64,000 nucleotides of DNA, taken from contig NZ_JACJON010000040.1 in assembly GCF_014695585.1 (NCBI RefSeq), positions 62,001 to 126,000 of the forward strand. The letters are read 5' to 3'. The stretch comes from Microcoleus sp. FACHB-831. GTDB taxonomy: Bacteria; Cyanobacteriota; Cyanobacteriia; Cyanobacteriales; FACHB-T130. The stretch's first letter is position 1. Each line of letters starts with the position of its first letter. Positions 1 to 9,328 of the stretch are shown here, piece by piece. Under the pieces are notes generated by a model. The model made no database searches. It was not told the DNA's origin and worked only from the letters and a program-made list of their open reading frames with translations. A program made the translations under genes and the position numbers.

Positions 1-2
1 TC

Positions 3-1109
3 GAGGCACTTGGCAAGATTCAAGACTGCATTGACAAACTTGGCATCGGGCGCATTGTCACCGTCAGCGGTCGCTATTACGCGATGGATCGAGATAATCG
101 CTGGGATCGCGTCAAACTTGCCTACGACGTAATGACGACTGATGGCCCGGGCACTGGTCAAGCAGCCGTAGAATTATTGAAGGCTTCCTACGCAGAAGGT
201 ATCACAGACGAGTTCGTCCAGCCCACCCGACTTGCCCCCGGTGCAGTCGAAGCCGGAGATGGAGTAATATTCTTTAACTTCCGCCCAGATAGGGCAAGGG
301 AACTGACTCAAGCTTTCGTAAATTCAACCTTTAAAGGTTTTCCACGAGAACATATCGTTCCTCTGTCATTTGTCACGTTTACCCAATACGACCCCACGTT
401 ACCCGTCTTGGTGGCTTTTGAGCCTCAGAACTTGAATAATATTTTGGGGGAAGTAATATCTAAGCACGGCCTGCGACAGCTTCGCACTGCTGAAACAGAA
501 AAATATGCCCACGTCACTTATTTCTTCAATGGTGGCTTAGAACACCCCTTTGAAGGAGAAGACCGGGAACTCGTTCCTAGTCCAATGGTTGCGACCTATG
601 ACATGGCACCAGCAATGTCCGCAGAAGCAGTGACGGATGGGGTAATTGCCGCGATTGAAAAACACATTTACTCGCTGGTTGTGATTAACTACGCCAACCC
701 AGATATGGTTGGGCACACTGGGAAGATAGAACCCACAATTCAAGCCCTCGAAACAGTAGACCGATGTATGGGGCGTCTGCTAGAAAGCATTAATAAAGCT
801 GGTGGCACGGCGATTATAATAGCCGATCACGGCAACGCAGAATCTATGCTGGATGACGAAGGCAACCCCTGGACGGCGCACACAACGAACCCCGTGCCAT
901 TTATCCTGGTAGAAGGCGAGGGATTAAAAATCCCCGGATATGGCACTGATGTAGCTTTGAGAACCGATGGCCGTCTGGCGGATATTGCGCCGACGATTCT
1001 AGACATTTTAAAGCTGCCGCAACCGCCTGAAATGACTGGGGTATCAATGATAATCCCAGCTGATTTTGAAATCAGAAAAAATCGCACCCCAGTGCGAGTT
1101 TCCCTATGA
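3..1109 (+). CDS. gpmI: 2,3-bisphosphoglycerate-independent phosphoglycerate mutase, 3' part
   Basis: Glycolytic enzyme that interconverts 3- and 2-phosphoglycerate using two Mn/Zn ions. The reading frame is open from the window edge, so the N-terminal third with the phosphoserine and first metal site lies outside. Visible family motifs are the substrate-binding stretch IFFNFRPDRARELT, the segment NYANPDMVGHTG with metal-binding Asp and His, and ADHGNAES with the Asp-His metal pair near the C-terminus. The C-terminal alkaline-phosphatase-like fold is intact to the stop. secG follows on the same strand after about 125 bases that contain a palindromic GGACTCC repeat. Family assignment is firm; only the 5' end is missing. 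Confidence 0.96.
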   Translation, partial: EALGKIQDCIDKLGIGRIVTVSGRYYAMDRDNRWDRVKLAYDVMTTDGPGTGQAAVELLKASYAEGITDEFVQPTRLAPGAVEAGDGVIFFNFRPDRARELTQAFVNSTFKGFPREHIVPLSFVTFTQYDPTLPVLVAFEPQNLNNILGEVISKHGLRQLRTAETEKYAHVTYFFNGGLEHPFEGEDRELVPSPMVATYDMAPAMSAEAVTDGVIAAIEKHIYSLVVINYANPDMVGHTGKIEPTIQALETVDRCMGRLLESINKAGGTAIIIADHGNAESMLDDEGNPWTAHTTNPVPFILVEGEGLKIPGYGTDVALRTDGRLADIAPTILDILKLPQPPEMTGVSMIIPADFEIRKNRTPVRVSL

Positions 1110-1135
1110 TTGGGGAATAAGGAATGGGGGCTGGG

Positions 1136-1191
1136 GAGACGCGATAAATCGGTGTCTCTACAAGGACTCCGGAGTCCGGAGTCCGGACTCC
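1136..1191. repeat. GAGAC palindrome plus GGACTCC/GGAGTCC heptamers
   Basis: The gpmI-secG spacer holds an imperfect inverted repeat (GAGAC...GTCTC, 1136-1158) followed at 1164-1191 by GGACTCC and its complement GGAGTCC in alternation, so the segment is self-complementary. The same heptamer occurs in tandem after lipB (about 19318-19390). Confidence 0.75.
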
Positions 1192-1234
1192 AAATGCCCA
1201 ATTACAAAGTACCAAGTACAAATTAGAAATTACC

Positions 1235-1468
1235 ATGACTCTTGTTACCATCATCCAAGTAATCTGGACACTATCTGCTCTGCTCCTGGTTGTTTTAGTG
1301 TTGCTGCACAGTCCCAAAGGCGATGGTATTGGGGGCATTGGGGGTCAAGCGCAGATGTTTACCAGTACTAAAAGTGCAGAAACTGCTTTGAACCGAGTCA
1401 CCTGGACATTGAGTGTTATTTTTATGGGCTTAACTGTAGTTTTAAGCGCGGGTTGGTTGCCAAAATAG
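1235..1468 (+). CDS. secG: Preprotein translocase subunit SecG
   Basis: Small membrane partner of the SecYEG protein-export channel. The 77 residues give two hydrophobic helices (about 5-25 and 55-74) separated by a polar loop. The first helix is followed by LLHSPKGDG, the usual SecG motif, and then a Gly-rich turn (GIGGIGGQAQMF) typical of the family. Length matches cyanobacterial SecG. secY lies in this window too, but 38 kb away in the ribosomal cluster. The downstream spacer contains tandem GGAGTTA heptamers. Confidence 0.93.
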   Translation: MTLVTIIQVIWTLSALLLVVLVLLHSPKGDGIGGIGGQAQMFTSTKSAETALNRVTWTLSVIFMGLTVVLSAGWLPK

Positions 1469-1470
1469 AA

Positions 1471-1497
1471 GTTGGAGTTAGGAGTTAGGAGTTAGAT
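1471..1497. repeat. Tandem GGAGTTA heptamer repeat
   Basis: Four near-perfect copies of a 7-base unit (GGAGTTA) directly after the secG stop. It is one of the heptamer (STRR-type) repeats found in many spacers of this window. Confidence 0.8.
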
Positions 1498-1523
1498 GGG
1501 TTGGAAAGTTTAAAAGTAGAAAG

Positions 1524-2429
1524 GTGAAATATTTAGACCTCCAAAGATTTAAATTTTCAAGTCTCTACAAGACTCATAATTCTTATTCTTCTAACTCAAA
1601 ACGTGCTAGGCAAAGCTGCGCTAATAAGACTCAAAACGTGCTAGGCACCGCTACGCTAACAAAACTATTGGCAGCGATCGCTACCTTTTTTTTGGTCGTT
1701 TTAACCCATTTTCATAACTTGGGTAATGGCGATGTTGCTATAGCCCAAAAGCCACCCCAATTATCTGAAACTGCCCTACCCGCCGCTCAAGTTCACCCTT
1801 TGCCGCCCTTTTTGTTGCAATGGCAAGATAAGACTAATAGCGGCGATTACTTTTCTGGGGTGAAGCAAACTTCGGTTGGCTATTTGGTTTGGTCTAAGTT
1901 TCCAGTTAAGGTTTACCTGGAACGACCAGTAGAGTTAGATTCAGCATCCTTTGAGGGACGAAAATTTCAGGAATGGGTAAAAGGCGTGTTGCAGGCGGTG
2001 CAGGAATGGAAGGTGTATTTGCCCCTAGAGGTGGTAGAGAAGCCTGAAATAGCGGATATTAGAATCGGGCGATCGCGCCCTCCCCTACAAGCATCTTTCA
2101 ACCGCGAAACCAGAGAATTTCAAATTCCTCGCGCCCGTTCTGCCCAAACCCGCTATGAGTTTTACATTAGTCAACAAGGAATTTTATCTCATCGCTACAA
2201 TATCCAGCTTAGTCCCGACCAAGTAGGCAATTACATCGCCGCCGCTGCACGTCACGAACTAGGTCACGCGCTGGGAATTTGGGGTCACAGCCCATTAGAA
2301 ACAGACGCCTTATATTTTTCCCAGGTACGCAATCCTTCCCCAATTTCTCCCAGAGATATTAATACATTGAAGCGAGTTTACCAGCAACCAACTCGTCTAG
2401 GTTGGTCATTATCTAGCCCAAATCTTTAA
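1524..2429 (+). CDS. Membrane-anchored or secreted matrixin-like zinc metalloprotease
   Basis: Predicted peptidase of the metzincin type (M10-like). The C-terminal part carries HELGHALGIWGH, the HExxHxxGxxH zinc site with catalytic Glu, preceded by an Ala-rich helix. A hydrophobic segment (about residues 47-63, LLAAIATFFLVVLTHF) with a following polar stretch ending near AIAQ looks like a signal peptide or anchor, so the enzyme probably acts in the periplasm or outside. The start is uncertain: the GTG at 1524 gives about 45 residues before the hydrophobic segment, and this lead is encoded partly by two copies of a dispersed 35-base repeat (1594 and 1629). A TTG nearer the hydrophobic segment may be the true start. 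Substrate unknown. Confidence 0.75.
   Translation: MKYLDLQRFKFSSLYKTHNSYSSNSKRARQSCANKTQNVLGTATLTKLLAAIATFFLVVLTHFHNLGNGDVAIAQKPPQLSETALPAAQVHPLPPFLLQWQDKTNSGDYFSGVKQTSVGYLVWSKFPVKVYLERPVELDSASFEGRKFQEWVKGVLQAVQEWKVYLPLEVVEKPEIADIRIGRSRPPLQASFNRETREFQIPRARSAQTRYEFYISQQGILSHRYNIQLSPDQVGNYIAAAARHELGHALGIWGHSPLETDALYFSQVRNPSPISPRDINTLKRVYQQPTRLGWSLSSPNL
1594..1661. repeat. Two direct copies of a dispersed repeat inside a coding region
   Basis: The stretch ACTCAAAACGTGCTAGGCA plus a following GCTGCGCTAA or GCTACGCTAA occurs twice, 35 bases apart, in the N-terminal coding part of the metalloprotease. A related copy in reverse orientation lies at about 13236-13260 (TAGCGTAGCC...AGCACGTTTTA). As 35 is not a multiple of 3, the two copies are read in different frames. 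Confidence 0.7.
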
Positions 2430-2495
2430 ATAGTTTTTTAACGCAAAGACTTATATAGACGGGGATTTATCGCGTCTTTCAATAGCGCTTTGCCC

Positions 2496-3560
2496 TTAGG
2501 TATTACTGGCTACCTGACAAATTACCAAGAGATGAGACTTATTTTTATTAGTTCCGAGATGGGCGAGTTCAAGCCCAGCTTGTGATAGTTCTTGCAGCAA
2601 TTCAGGTAGTTCATAAGCATGATGTCTCCAAATAGTAATTTCTTCACCTTCAGAGATTTCAACTTTCTTATTTATCCCTTTAATATCAAACTCTATAGAG
2701 TAGTTATGATTTAATTTAATATTTGCAACTTTGCTGTCTGTTTCTACATCATACTTTCTCACTAATTCACAATCTTCTGCTTGAATACCAATTTTTTCTT
2801 TAATTCCTGCGTATACTCGATCTACATGATATTTAAAACCGCCTCTGGCTATTCCATCCCATTTGGCATTAGAACCACTTTCGCTAGTGAAAATCAGTAA
2901 ATCGTTTTTACCCATGCTGTCTCTAAAGTTTTTGAGCGCCTGGGATCTATTCTTATGATTGCTAATTGTTACGCCTAAATGTAAAAATACGTTTGCTGTA
3001 TTGGCAGTTTCAAGATTAGCCTCATGTTCTACTAATAGTTTATTCAAAGAATTATTTTCTACGTCAATGCTATAGCTACTAAATTTTGTTTTGGGAAACC
3101 ACTTAGTAAAATTATCTCTAGATATGGCAAGCATCTCTTCGCTAATATCTACAGCAATATATTTATTAATTTTCCCTAGTTTTAATAATTTAGAAATAAA
3201 TTCTTTAACAGGATATGAGTTGCCAGAACCTACATCTATAATATTTAATTGCTCAACTTCTTGGGTGAGGGAGTTAATAAAGCTAAAATTGTTCCTCAAT
3301 AGGTCAATTTCCAGGTTGGATGAACGATACCATCTAGGAATAAGATGTTTTAAATAAAAGTTATTCCAGCTTGTCGCTCCTTTGCCTTTGTAAGAATATT
3401 TTAAAGGTATTTCTCGTTTTACTTCTAAGGCATGAATTATCTCTAAAACTTCTTCTTCAGAAAAGATAGAGTAAAATTCATCACTTGGGTGAACGTTGCG
3501 AGGGAGGGAAATATTAGATGAAGAGGAAGGTTGCGAATTTGCATGAAAATTTGTAGCCAT
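2496..3560 (-). CDS. EgtD-like SAM-dependent methyltransferase
   Basis: 354-residue protein resembling the Methyltransf_33 family that includes the histidine N-alpha-methyltransferase EgtD. Visible SAM-binding features are IIDVGSGN (about 107-114, motif I) and YIAVDISEEML (about 134-144, motif II), followed by an acidic SIDVENN. The first 30 residues are low-complexity (Ser/Asn-rich). The gene is clearly richer in A/T than its neighbours and contains no GCGATCGC octamer, which suggests transfer or relaxed sequence pressure. No EgtB-like sulfoxide synthase sits beside it, so ergothioneine synthesis is not implied; the methyl acceptor is unknown. Confidence 0.72.
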   Translation of the reverse strand: MATNFHANSQPSSSSNISLPRNVHPSDEFYSIFSEEEVLEIIHALEVKREIPLKYSYKGKGATSWNNFYLKHLIPRWYRSSNLEIDLLRNNFSFINSLTQEVEQLNIIDVGSGNSYPVKEFISKLLKLGKINKYIAVDISEEMLAISRDNFTKWFPKTKFSSYSIDVENNSLNKLLVEHEANLETANTANVFLHLGVTISNHKNRSQALKNFRDSMGKNDLLIFTSESGSNAKWDGIARGGFKYHVDRVYAGIKEKIGIQAEDCELVRKYDVETDSKVANIKLNHNYSIEFDIKGINKKVEISEGEEITIWRHHAYELPELLQELSQAGLELAHLGTNKNKSHLLVICQVASNT

Positions 3561-3702
3561 TGTTCTTACTCCTTGGCTTTATTTGCCTTTGCTAAAACTT
3601 GATAGGTTTCAGATAAAGTACAAGTTTATCTTGGTTTTATGCAAGCATTATTTAAAATATTCAATTTCTTCTAGGGATTAGATTTTACAACCCAAAGGTA
3701 TT

Positions 3703-3720
3703 AGCCTGCACGGGCAGGCT
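3703..3720 (-). terminator. Hairpin downstream of the glycosyltransferase gene
   Basis: AGCCTGC ACGG GCAGGCT forms a perfect 7-bp stem with a 4-base loop, just past the 3' end of the minus-strand glycosyltransferase gene. There is no long T run, so termination is only likely; the sequence also resembles a dispersed hairpin repeat. Confidence 0.5.
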
Positions 3721-3753
3721 GTAGAGTAGGCGGATAATTGAGCAAGAGCGTAT

Positions 3754-4911
3754 TTAATAACGCCGTCCGCTGAGGGGAACTTTTCGCTCCTGCAAAACTT
3801 CGGTGTAAAGCTTTTCTAACTGGCTGATATTGTTCCTGAGCGTGTAACGTTCTAAAACCCTCGCCCTTGCTTTTTGACCCAGCAAAGTTGTTAACTCTGA
3901 ATGATCGCGAAAGACTGGTAAAAGCGTTCTTAGCTCCGTTACGACGCGCTGCGTCTTAATCACGACACCAGCGCCTTTCTCCAATACTTCACCATCGGCA
4001 CCAGCATCAGTCGCGAGACAGGCTAGGCCACACGCCATCGCTTCTAATAAAGAAAGTGACAAGCCTTCGACCAGAGAAGGTAAAACAAATACATCAGAAC
4101 CGCGCAGAATTTCGATGCGCCGCTGTTCGTCAGCCTCGACGCCCCACCAGATGATGCCATCTTCAGAGTTATAGATTGGTTCTAAAGATGGCCTTAATGG
4201 GCCGTCGCCAACAATGACTAACTTGCTGCCTTGACCCATATCGGACTGGTTCCAGCCTTTTAGCAGCGCTTCGATGTTTTTCTCTGTTGAAATCCGCCCC
4301 AGGTATACGAAGACGCGCTGGGCTTTCAACTTAGATTTTAAGTTAGAAGGGCCGGGAGAATATTTTTGGACATCGACTCCGTTGGGAATTACGGCGATTT
4401 TTGCCTTCGGAACGCCGAGTCGTGCGAGTAAATCGCGCTGAACTTGAGAAAAGATAATTGTCCGGTCGTAGTTAGCCAAAAAAGGAGCGTACAACTGATA
4501 CGCAAGAAGTTGCGTTCCCGATTTGAGATTGCGTCGCTTGGTATCAAATTGGGCGTGGAAGGTAGCAACTAGGGGGATATTCAGTTCCTCGCAAATCTCC
4601 GGCAGCAGGAAGTCTAGAGGAGAGAGTGTGAGGGAAGCGTGTACTACGTCTGGCTTTAGCTTCTGGAGCGATCGCGCTAAGATTTTGCTCGATTTGAGCG
4701 TGGGAATCGTGTAAACCTGGGACTTGTAGAGGAAGGGCAGAGAGACTTCTTTGAACCCAGGCCACTGATCCTGATTAGGTTCTTCTTCTTCGTCGGCGAA
4801 GTGCAAAAAGCTGACTTGATAGCCTCGGTCTAACAGTGCATTGGTGACTTCTCTAGAGTATGTGACATTACCGCAAAAAGGTGATTTCTTTCCCAGCCAA
4901 GCGATATGCAT
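3754..4911 (-). CDS. Family 4 glycosyltransferase
   Basis: 385-residue GT-B fold enzyme expected to move a sugar from a nucleotide-sugar to a lipid, glycan or small molecule at the cytoplasmic face of the membrane. The N-terminal Rossmann domain starts with MHIAWLGKKSPFCGNVTYSR, a GT4-style acceptor-domain start. The C-terminal domain shows GVDVQKYSPG, YLGRISTEKN and FVLPSLVEGLSLSLLEAMACG, which holds the family's E-x7-E nucleotide-sugar motif. It ends next to a hairpin. The upstream spacer to the MFS gene is made of TGAGTTTTGA-type heptamers in opposite orientations. Substrate cannot be named. Confidence 0.88.
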   Translation of the reverse strand: MHIAWLGKKSPFCGNVTYSREVTNALLDRGYQVSFLHFADEEEEPNQDQWPGFKEVSLPFLYKSQVYTIPTLKSSKILARSLQKLKPDVVHASLTLSPLDFLLPEICEELNIPLVATFHAQFDTKRRNLKSGTQLLAYQLYAPFLANYDRTIIFSQVQRDLLARLGVPKAKIAVIPNGVDVQKYSPGPSNLKSKLKAQRVFVYLGRISTEKNIEALLKGWNQSDMGQGSKLVIVGDGPLRPSLEPIYNSEDGIIWWGVEADEQRRIEILRGSDVFVLPSLVEGLSLSLLEAMACGLACLATDAGADGEVLEKGAGVVIKTQRVVTELRTLLPVFRDHSELTTLLGQKARARVLERYTLRNNISQLEKLYTEVLQERKVPLSGRRY

Positions 4912-4920
4912 TTTTTAAGA

Positions 4921-4990
4921 GTTTTAAATTTTGAATTGTGAGTTTTGAGGTTTGAGCGATGGAGTCAAAACTCATAATTCAAAACTCATC
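4921..4990. repeat. Head-to-head heptamer repeats (TTTTGAG/CTCAAAA type)
   Basis: Spacer between the MFS and glycosyltransferase genes. TGAGTTTTGA units (from 4939) are followed by TCAAAACTCA units (from 4965), so the spacer can fold into a long imperfect hairpin. Confidence 0.7.
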
Positions 4991-6608
4991 ACTTTTCATT
5001 TCCTGTACGGGAAATATACCAGGTTAAGACCCCTCCTGCGATCGCAATCGCTGCTAAACCCAGAAATACTGTCTGCAACCCCAAAATTGTCTCGGCAACT
5101 CCTGCTAAGGCTAAAGGCAGACTCAGCGCTATATTAATGACGTTGTTCTGCAAGCCAAACACTTTCCCCCGCATTTGGTCTGGGGTTTCTGCCTGGATCG
5201 TTGTCTGCATCGGTACGGCCACCAAGGCGGCAAAAGTACCTAAACAGGTTGTCAACAGCAATGACAGCCACAGACTGTGAGTAAATATACCCAATCCGAC
5301 CAGAGACGCTGCCATTCCCATAGAACCATAGAGGCTAAGCTGGGTATGGGAGAATTTTCTTCCTGCGTGGCCCACTATTGTAGCCCCGAAGGCCATGCCT
5401 AAACCGCCAGCGGCTAGTAAAAAGCCGAACTGGGAGGCTCTGATGCCAGGAAGCACTGTTGCCAGACGCACTGCCAGAACTGAAAGGGCGGCAAAGATGG
5501 AAAACAAAATTATTAGCTGGATCAGGGCATTGCGGACGTTTTTGTTGGAGCGCAGATAACTCACTCCGTCGCGCACGTCTTGCCAAACATGAGGAGATTC
5601 ATGCTCGATGCTGGTGTTTTCGCCAGTTTTGATTAACAGCAACACCAGTCCGGCGATCGCGTAACTTCCGCCTACCACAAGTTCCTTGCCAATGTCAACC
5701 CCTAAACCAAAATTAGCGGCGATCGCGTCGGCAATTCCCAAAACTGGTTCGCCAACTGCAAAGCCCACAATTACCGATGCCATCATCGTCATCGTGTAAA
5801 GTGAGTTAGCCGACAGCAGATGTCGGGGTTCGACAATCAGGGGAATAGTTGCCTGCTCTGCGGGTGCAAAAAACTGTGTCAGGGTAGAAACTAAGAAAGT
5901 GATGCCTAGCAGAATGCAGAAACCGAGGGGCAGGGTTCCCAACGGTGCCCAACCCTGGGAAATCCACAGCAGGAAGGGCATAGCTAAAACTAACCCACCG
6001 CGCAGCAGATTGGTTGCCACCATCACCCACTTTTTCGGCCACCTGTCTACAAACACGCCAGCAAGGGAACCAAACACGACGGCTGGGATGGTGAAGGAAA
6101 TCATTACGGCAGAAACCCAGCCGCTGATAGTCTGATCTTCAGACCCAAAGTGATTGGCAATTAGGGCGATCGCCAACACCAGATACACCTTATCTGCCAG
6201 TTGGGAGAATACCTGCCCGCCCCACAAGGCTAGGAAGTTACGGTTTTTTAATACCGGGGCAAAGCCACCTTCTGCAACAATTTCGCCGTTACCAGTTCCG
6301 CCGGAATCAGGCATTAGGGAATTGGCATCAGGGCTAGTTAGCTCATCTGCTTTCATTTCCCCGTTTGAGGTGACAGCAACTTTTGCCTGTTCCTCGTTTT
6401 CTGTTTCCGGGACTTCCAGACGATCCTCAGCGGCAGGAAATGATGTAGCGGGGTTGGCAACTGTATCGGCTGGGTGCGATCGCGAGCCTTTGTCTCCTTT
6501 TGCTGCATTGTTTGCTGGGTACACACCCTTATCCGCTACAGCTTTTAACGAGTGCGAGGCTCGCGTGCGGCTTCGTGCTTCCAAATCAGAATAAGATCGT
6601 TGAGTCAT
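4989..6608 (-). CDS. MFS transporter with a long hydrophilic N-terminal extension
   Basis: 539-residue major facilitator of the MFS_3/EntS-like type, probably a 12-helix efflux carrier in the plasma membrane. The transport part begins near residue 125 (FAPVLKNRNFLALWGGQVFS) and shows the loop 2-3 region with FGSLAGVFVDRWPKKWVM, the motif A relative. The first ~120 residues are charged and low-complexity, unusual for the family, and could be regulatory or disordered. The stop overlaps the end of a heptamer repeat region; recO ends only 3 bases upstream of this start, so both may be co-transcribed. Substrate unknown. Confidence 0.85.
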   Translation of the reverse strand: MTQRSYSDLEARSRTRASHSLKAVADKGVYPANNAAKGDKGSRSHPADTVANPATSFPAAEDRLEVPETENEEQAKVAVTSNGEMKADELTSPDANSLMPDSGGTGNGEIVAEGGFAPVLKNRNFLALWGGQVFSQLADKVYLVLAIALIANHFGSEDQTISGWVSAVMISFTIPAVVFGSLAGVFVDRWPKKWVMVATNLLRGGLVLAMPFLLWISQGWAPLGTLPLGFCILLGITFLVSTLTQFFAPAEQATIPLIVEPRHLLSANSLYTMTMMASVIVGFAVGEPVLGIADAIAANFGLGVDIGKELVVGGSYAIAGLVLLLIKTGENTSIEHESPHVWQDVRDGVSYLRSNKNVRNALIQLIILFSIFAALSVLAVRLATVLPGIRASQFGFLLAAGGLGMAFGATIVGHAGRKFSHTQLSLYGSMGMAASLVGLGIFTHSLWLSLLLTTCLGTFAALVAVPMQTTIQAETPDQMRGKVFGLQNNVINIALSLPLALAGVAETILGLQTVFLGLAAIAIAGGVLTWYISRTGNEK

Positions 6609-6611
6609 GGT

Positions 6612-7547
6612 TTATACGGAATTCAGCTGGGACGAGAAACAAGCATCCATCAACTCTGCCGAGCGAATCGACCGACCGATGTGATACTGGACGTACTGAC
6701 GTAAGGTTTGCTCAACTGACACCCATGCAGCGTTTTCCGCCTTACTCCTTTCGATCTCGGATAGTTCGGCGAGCGACATTTGCTGAAGCAGCGCCAACTC
6801 GATAGCAGTTAGCTTGGTAGTCAGCTTCAGGGGTGTTTGTGGATGGGCATCGGTCGTGTAGCTAGTGGAATCAGACGAATTTTGGTTGCCAGACTTATTC
6901 GCCATACCTACCGCGATCGCGGCAGGGGGTTGCTTTACCCCCGCCCATTGGCTGGACAATGCTGCCAAACTGACGGTTCCACCAGCGGCGGAACTAAATC
7001 CCACTCGCCAATCGGGGTCTTTAAAGTTCGGCTTTAGCGTCTGCTGGGTGATGCAACAAACCTGAACCTGGGGCGCAAGTCCAAATGTGGCTAGAAGGTG
7101 AAAGACTGCATGGGACAAGTGGGCTAATACCAAGAATGCACCGCTACCGTCGCCCTTTGATGCGGGTAAACGCTCCAATCGGCTCAGATGTTCGTTTAAC
7201 AAACAAAATAGTTCCTCCTGTGGCTGATCGCTCAAAGCTTGAGAAAGTACGAATTCAGCTAGATATTGCCCTGCTGAGAGTTTGCCCAAGTCTTTGCTTA
7301 AACCAGGGTAAGACTCCAAGGTTTCTGCCTGAGTTATTTTATCGAGCGATCGCCCTTTGGCAATCATTAGTTCATTAACCACAAATAACCCACTCCGGCC
7401 TCCCAGCGTTGATTTGTGCTTGCGTGCCCCCGGTGCTACCGCCCGGAGCAAGCCAAATTCTTTTGTCAAAATTGTCAGCAGTCGGTCAGACTCCCCCAGC
7501 GGCATGCTTTTGAGATTAATTCCAGTGGCTTTGTAAGTTCGACTCAT
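6612..7547 (-). CDS. recO: DNA repair protein RecO
   Basis: RecO helps RecF/RecR load RecA on single-stranded DNA coated with SSB. The N-terminus [20 protein letters not shown] is the family's OB-fold start ([18 protein letters not shown] follows), then a helical domain with Cys residues (VQVCC) in the zinc-finger region. The ATG at 7547 was chosen because the 20 residues upstream of it in the open frame are non-conserved and come from spacer DNA. The Ala/Ser/Gly-rich insert near residues 210-250 is longer than usual. deoC lies just upstream in the same direction, the MFS gene just downstream. Confidence 0.92.
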   Translation of the reverse strand: MSRTYKATGINLKSMPLGESDRLLTILTKEFGLLRAVAPGARKHKSTLGGRSGLFVVNELMIAKGRSLDKITQAETLESYPGLSKDLGKLSAGQYLAEFVLSQALSDQPQEELFCLLNEHLSRLERLPASKGDGSGAFLVLAHLSHAVFHLLATFGLAPQVQVCCITQQTLKPNFKDPDWRVGFSSAAGGTVSLAALSSQWAGVKQPPAAIAVGMANKSGNQNSSDSTSYTTDAHPQTPLKLTTKLTAIELALLQQMSLAELSEIERSKAENAAWVSVEQTLRQYVQYHIGRSIRSAELMDACFSSQLNSV

Positions 7548-7624
7548 AAATAGGGGGTTTGACAATGGGGACTGGTGAGTAGGGAAGAAGTAACTGGTGA
7601 GTGGCAAGACTATATCCCCAATCC

Positions 7625-8311
7625 TTAGTCCCCAATCCCCTTTTCTAGCCTATCGCGCTGCCGAATCAAGTCGGGACCGCGAGAAGTGCCTAAACGAGTG
7701 GCTCCTGCCAGAATTAACTCTATAGCTTGCTCGATAGTACGGATTCCCCCCGATGCTTTAATGCCCACTCGCTCTCGCGTGACTTCCTTCAAAAGTCCCA
7801 CGTCTGCAATTGTGGCTCCTCCATACAGCCCTGTGCTGGTTTTTAAGAATGCTACTCCCGCCTCCATACATATTTCCGCAGCGAGTCGTTTTTCTGCATC
7901 TGTCAGCAGGGCGGTTTCCAAAATCGCCTTCACTGTTTGTCCTGTTGACTCGCAAATTTCCGCAATTTCGCGATGCAGCTCGTTTGTTTTCCCTGATTTC
8001 AATAAGCCCAAGTTGATGACTACATCTAGCTCAGTTGCGCCATTGTCGGCTGCTTCTTGCGCTTCATAGAGCTTAGACGCCTTCGTTGTTGCTCCGGAGG
8101 GAAATCCGATCACGGTACATACTTTTGGTGACTTGCCGTGAAGACGCTCAACTGCTAGTCGAACGTAGGCGGGATACACGCACACCGCCGCAAATTTAAA
8201 CCTATCGGCTTCGTCGCACCACTGCTCTACTTGCTCTGGCGTAGCTGCTGGGTTCAGCAGAGCGTGATCGATGAACGGGGCAATATCAATATCTGGATAG
8301 TCTGCCGCCAT
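7625..8311 (-). CDS. deoC: Deoxyribose-phosphate aldolase
   Basis: Class I aldolase that splits 2-deoxyribose 5-phosphate into glyceraldehyde 3-phosphate and acetaldehyde, in deoxynucleoside breakdown. The 228-residue TIM barrel contains [19 protein letters not shown] near the N-terminus, [10 protein letters not shown], the Schiff-base lysine in [11 protein letters not shown], and the second essential lysine in [10 protein letters not shown]. Length is normal. recO lies 77 bases downstream in the same direction. The upstream 290-base spacer separates it from a divergent DUF3592 gene and holds several HIP1-like sites. Confidence 0.95.
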   Translation of the reverse strand: MAADYPDIDIAPFIDHALLNPAATPEQVEQWCDEADRFKFAAVCVYPAYVRLAVERLHGKSPKVCTVIGFPSGATTKASKLYEAQEAADNGATELDVVINLGLLKSGKTNELHREIAEICESTGQTVKAILETALLTDAEKRLAAEICMEAGVAFLKTSTGLYGGATIADVGLLKEVTRERVGIKASGGIRTIEQAIELILAGATRLGTSRGPDLIRQRDRLEKGIGD

Positions 8312-8602
8312 TGCTTTTACTCACTCTCACCTATTGTTAAGTTTTATCAGAAAATTAAGAAAAGTTAAAGTAAGTTTACCGAACTTTCCCCAAATTAATC
8401 TTTAGCGGGGATCGCCACAAGCAGGGGATTGGGGTAATCCGTACTATGGCGATCGCATAACTTCGCTAGCAAGCTTTTACCTAGTAGCAATTGCCCTCGT
8501 TTGCCTTATCCGGAAAAAGTTATAGAGAAATTGTAGAATTTAAGGTGAAGTAATTCCCGAATTAGAGTTTAGCCAAATATTCTCTACTAAACGTGAGGCG
8601 AT

Positions 8603-9328
8603 ATGAAGACAGAAGACAAAACGCTGACTATAATAATCACTGTTTTTAGTTTAATTGGCGCTACGTTCTTTGGAATCGGCCTTTTTAGTTTTATTGATAC
8701 ACAAAAATTTATTAAAACTGCTGCTTCTACTGAGGGTGTTGTTTTTGAACTTAACCCAGTGCAGTCTAGAAAAAATAGAGGCTTTACTTATGCTCCCGTC
8801 GTAAAATTTCAAACCCCAGATGGTAAAAATATCCAGTTTCAATCAAGCACTTCCTCAAACCCACCTGAGTTTAGTGTTGGACAAACGGTTCCAGTCCTCT
8901 ACAATCGCAGCAATCCGCAAGAAGCACAAGTAGATTCGTTTGTTCAGCTTTGGCTGCTACCTACGGTTTTTGGCGGTTTTGGCATAATTTTTATGGGAGT
9001 AGGACCAACGCTAATTGTAATTCCTCTCTTATCAAAGAAGAAGGAAAAATGGCTTCAGGAAAATGGTCAAAAAATTCAGACTAAGTTTAGCAATGTAGAA
9101 TGGAATACTTCTCTGAAAGTAAACGGTCAGTCCCCTTACATAATCGTTTCTCAGTGGTGCGATCCAGCTGCTTATGAAGTTTATACCTTTAGAAGCCAAA
9201 ACATTTGGTTTAACCCTGAAGAGTTTATTAAAAGTAGCGGTACAGATTTAATAGATGTATATGTCGATCCAAAGAATATGAAAAAGCACTATATGGATAT
9301 ATCTTTCCTGCCAAAATTGAATAATTAA
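8603..9328 (+). CDS. DUF3592-type membrane protein
   Basis: 241 residues with two hydrophobic helices (about 9-30 and 116-140) and a soluble part between them carrying VEFELNPV-like, YAPVVKFQTPDGK and VPVLYNRSNPQEAQVDSF stretches. This pattern (helix, beta-rich extracytoplasmic domain ending in YNPxNPxxA, helix) is characteristic of DUF3592 proteins. The C-terminal 100 residues repeat a similar theme (IDVYVDPKNMKKHYMD). Function is unknown in the family. The gene has no HIP1 octamer and is A/T rich. It stands alone between divergent deoC and the ABC transporter gene. Confidence 0.68.
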   Translation: MKTEDKTLTIIITVFSLIGATFFGIGLFSFIDTQKFIKTAASTEGVVFELNPVQSRKNRGFTYAPVVKFQTPDGKNIQFQSSTSSNPPEFSVGQTVPVLYNRSNPQEAQVDSFVQLWLLPTVFGGFGIIFMGVGPTLIVIPLLSKKKEKWLQENGQKIQTKFSNVEWNTSLKVNGQSPYIIVSQWCDPAAYEVYTFRSQNIWFNPEEFIKSSGTDLIDVYVDPKNMKKHYMDISFLPKLNN

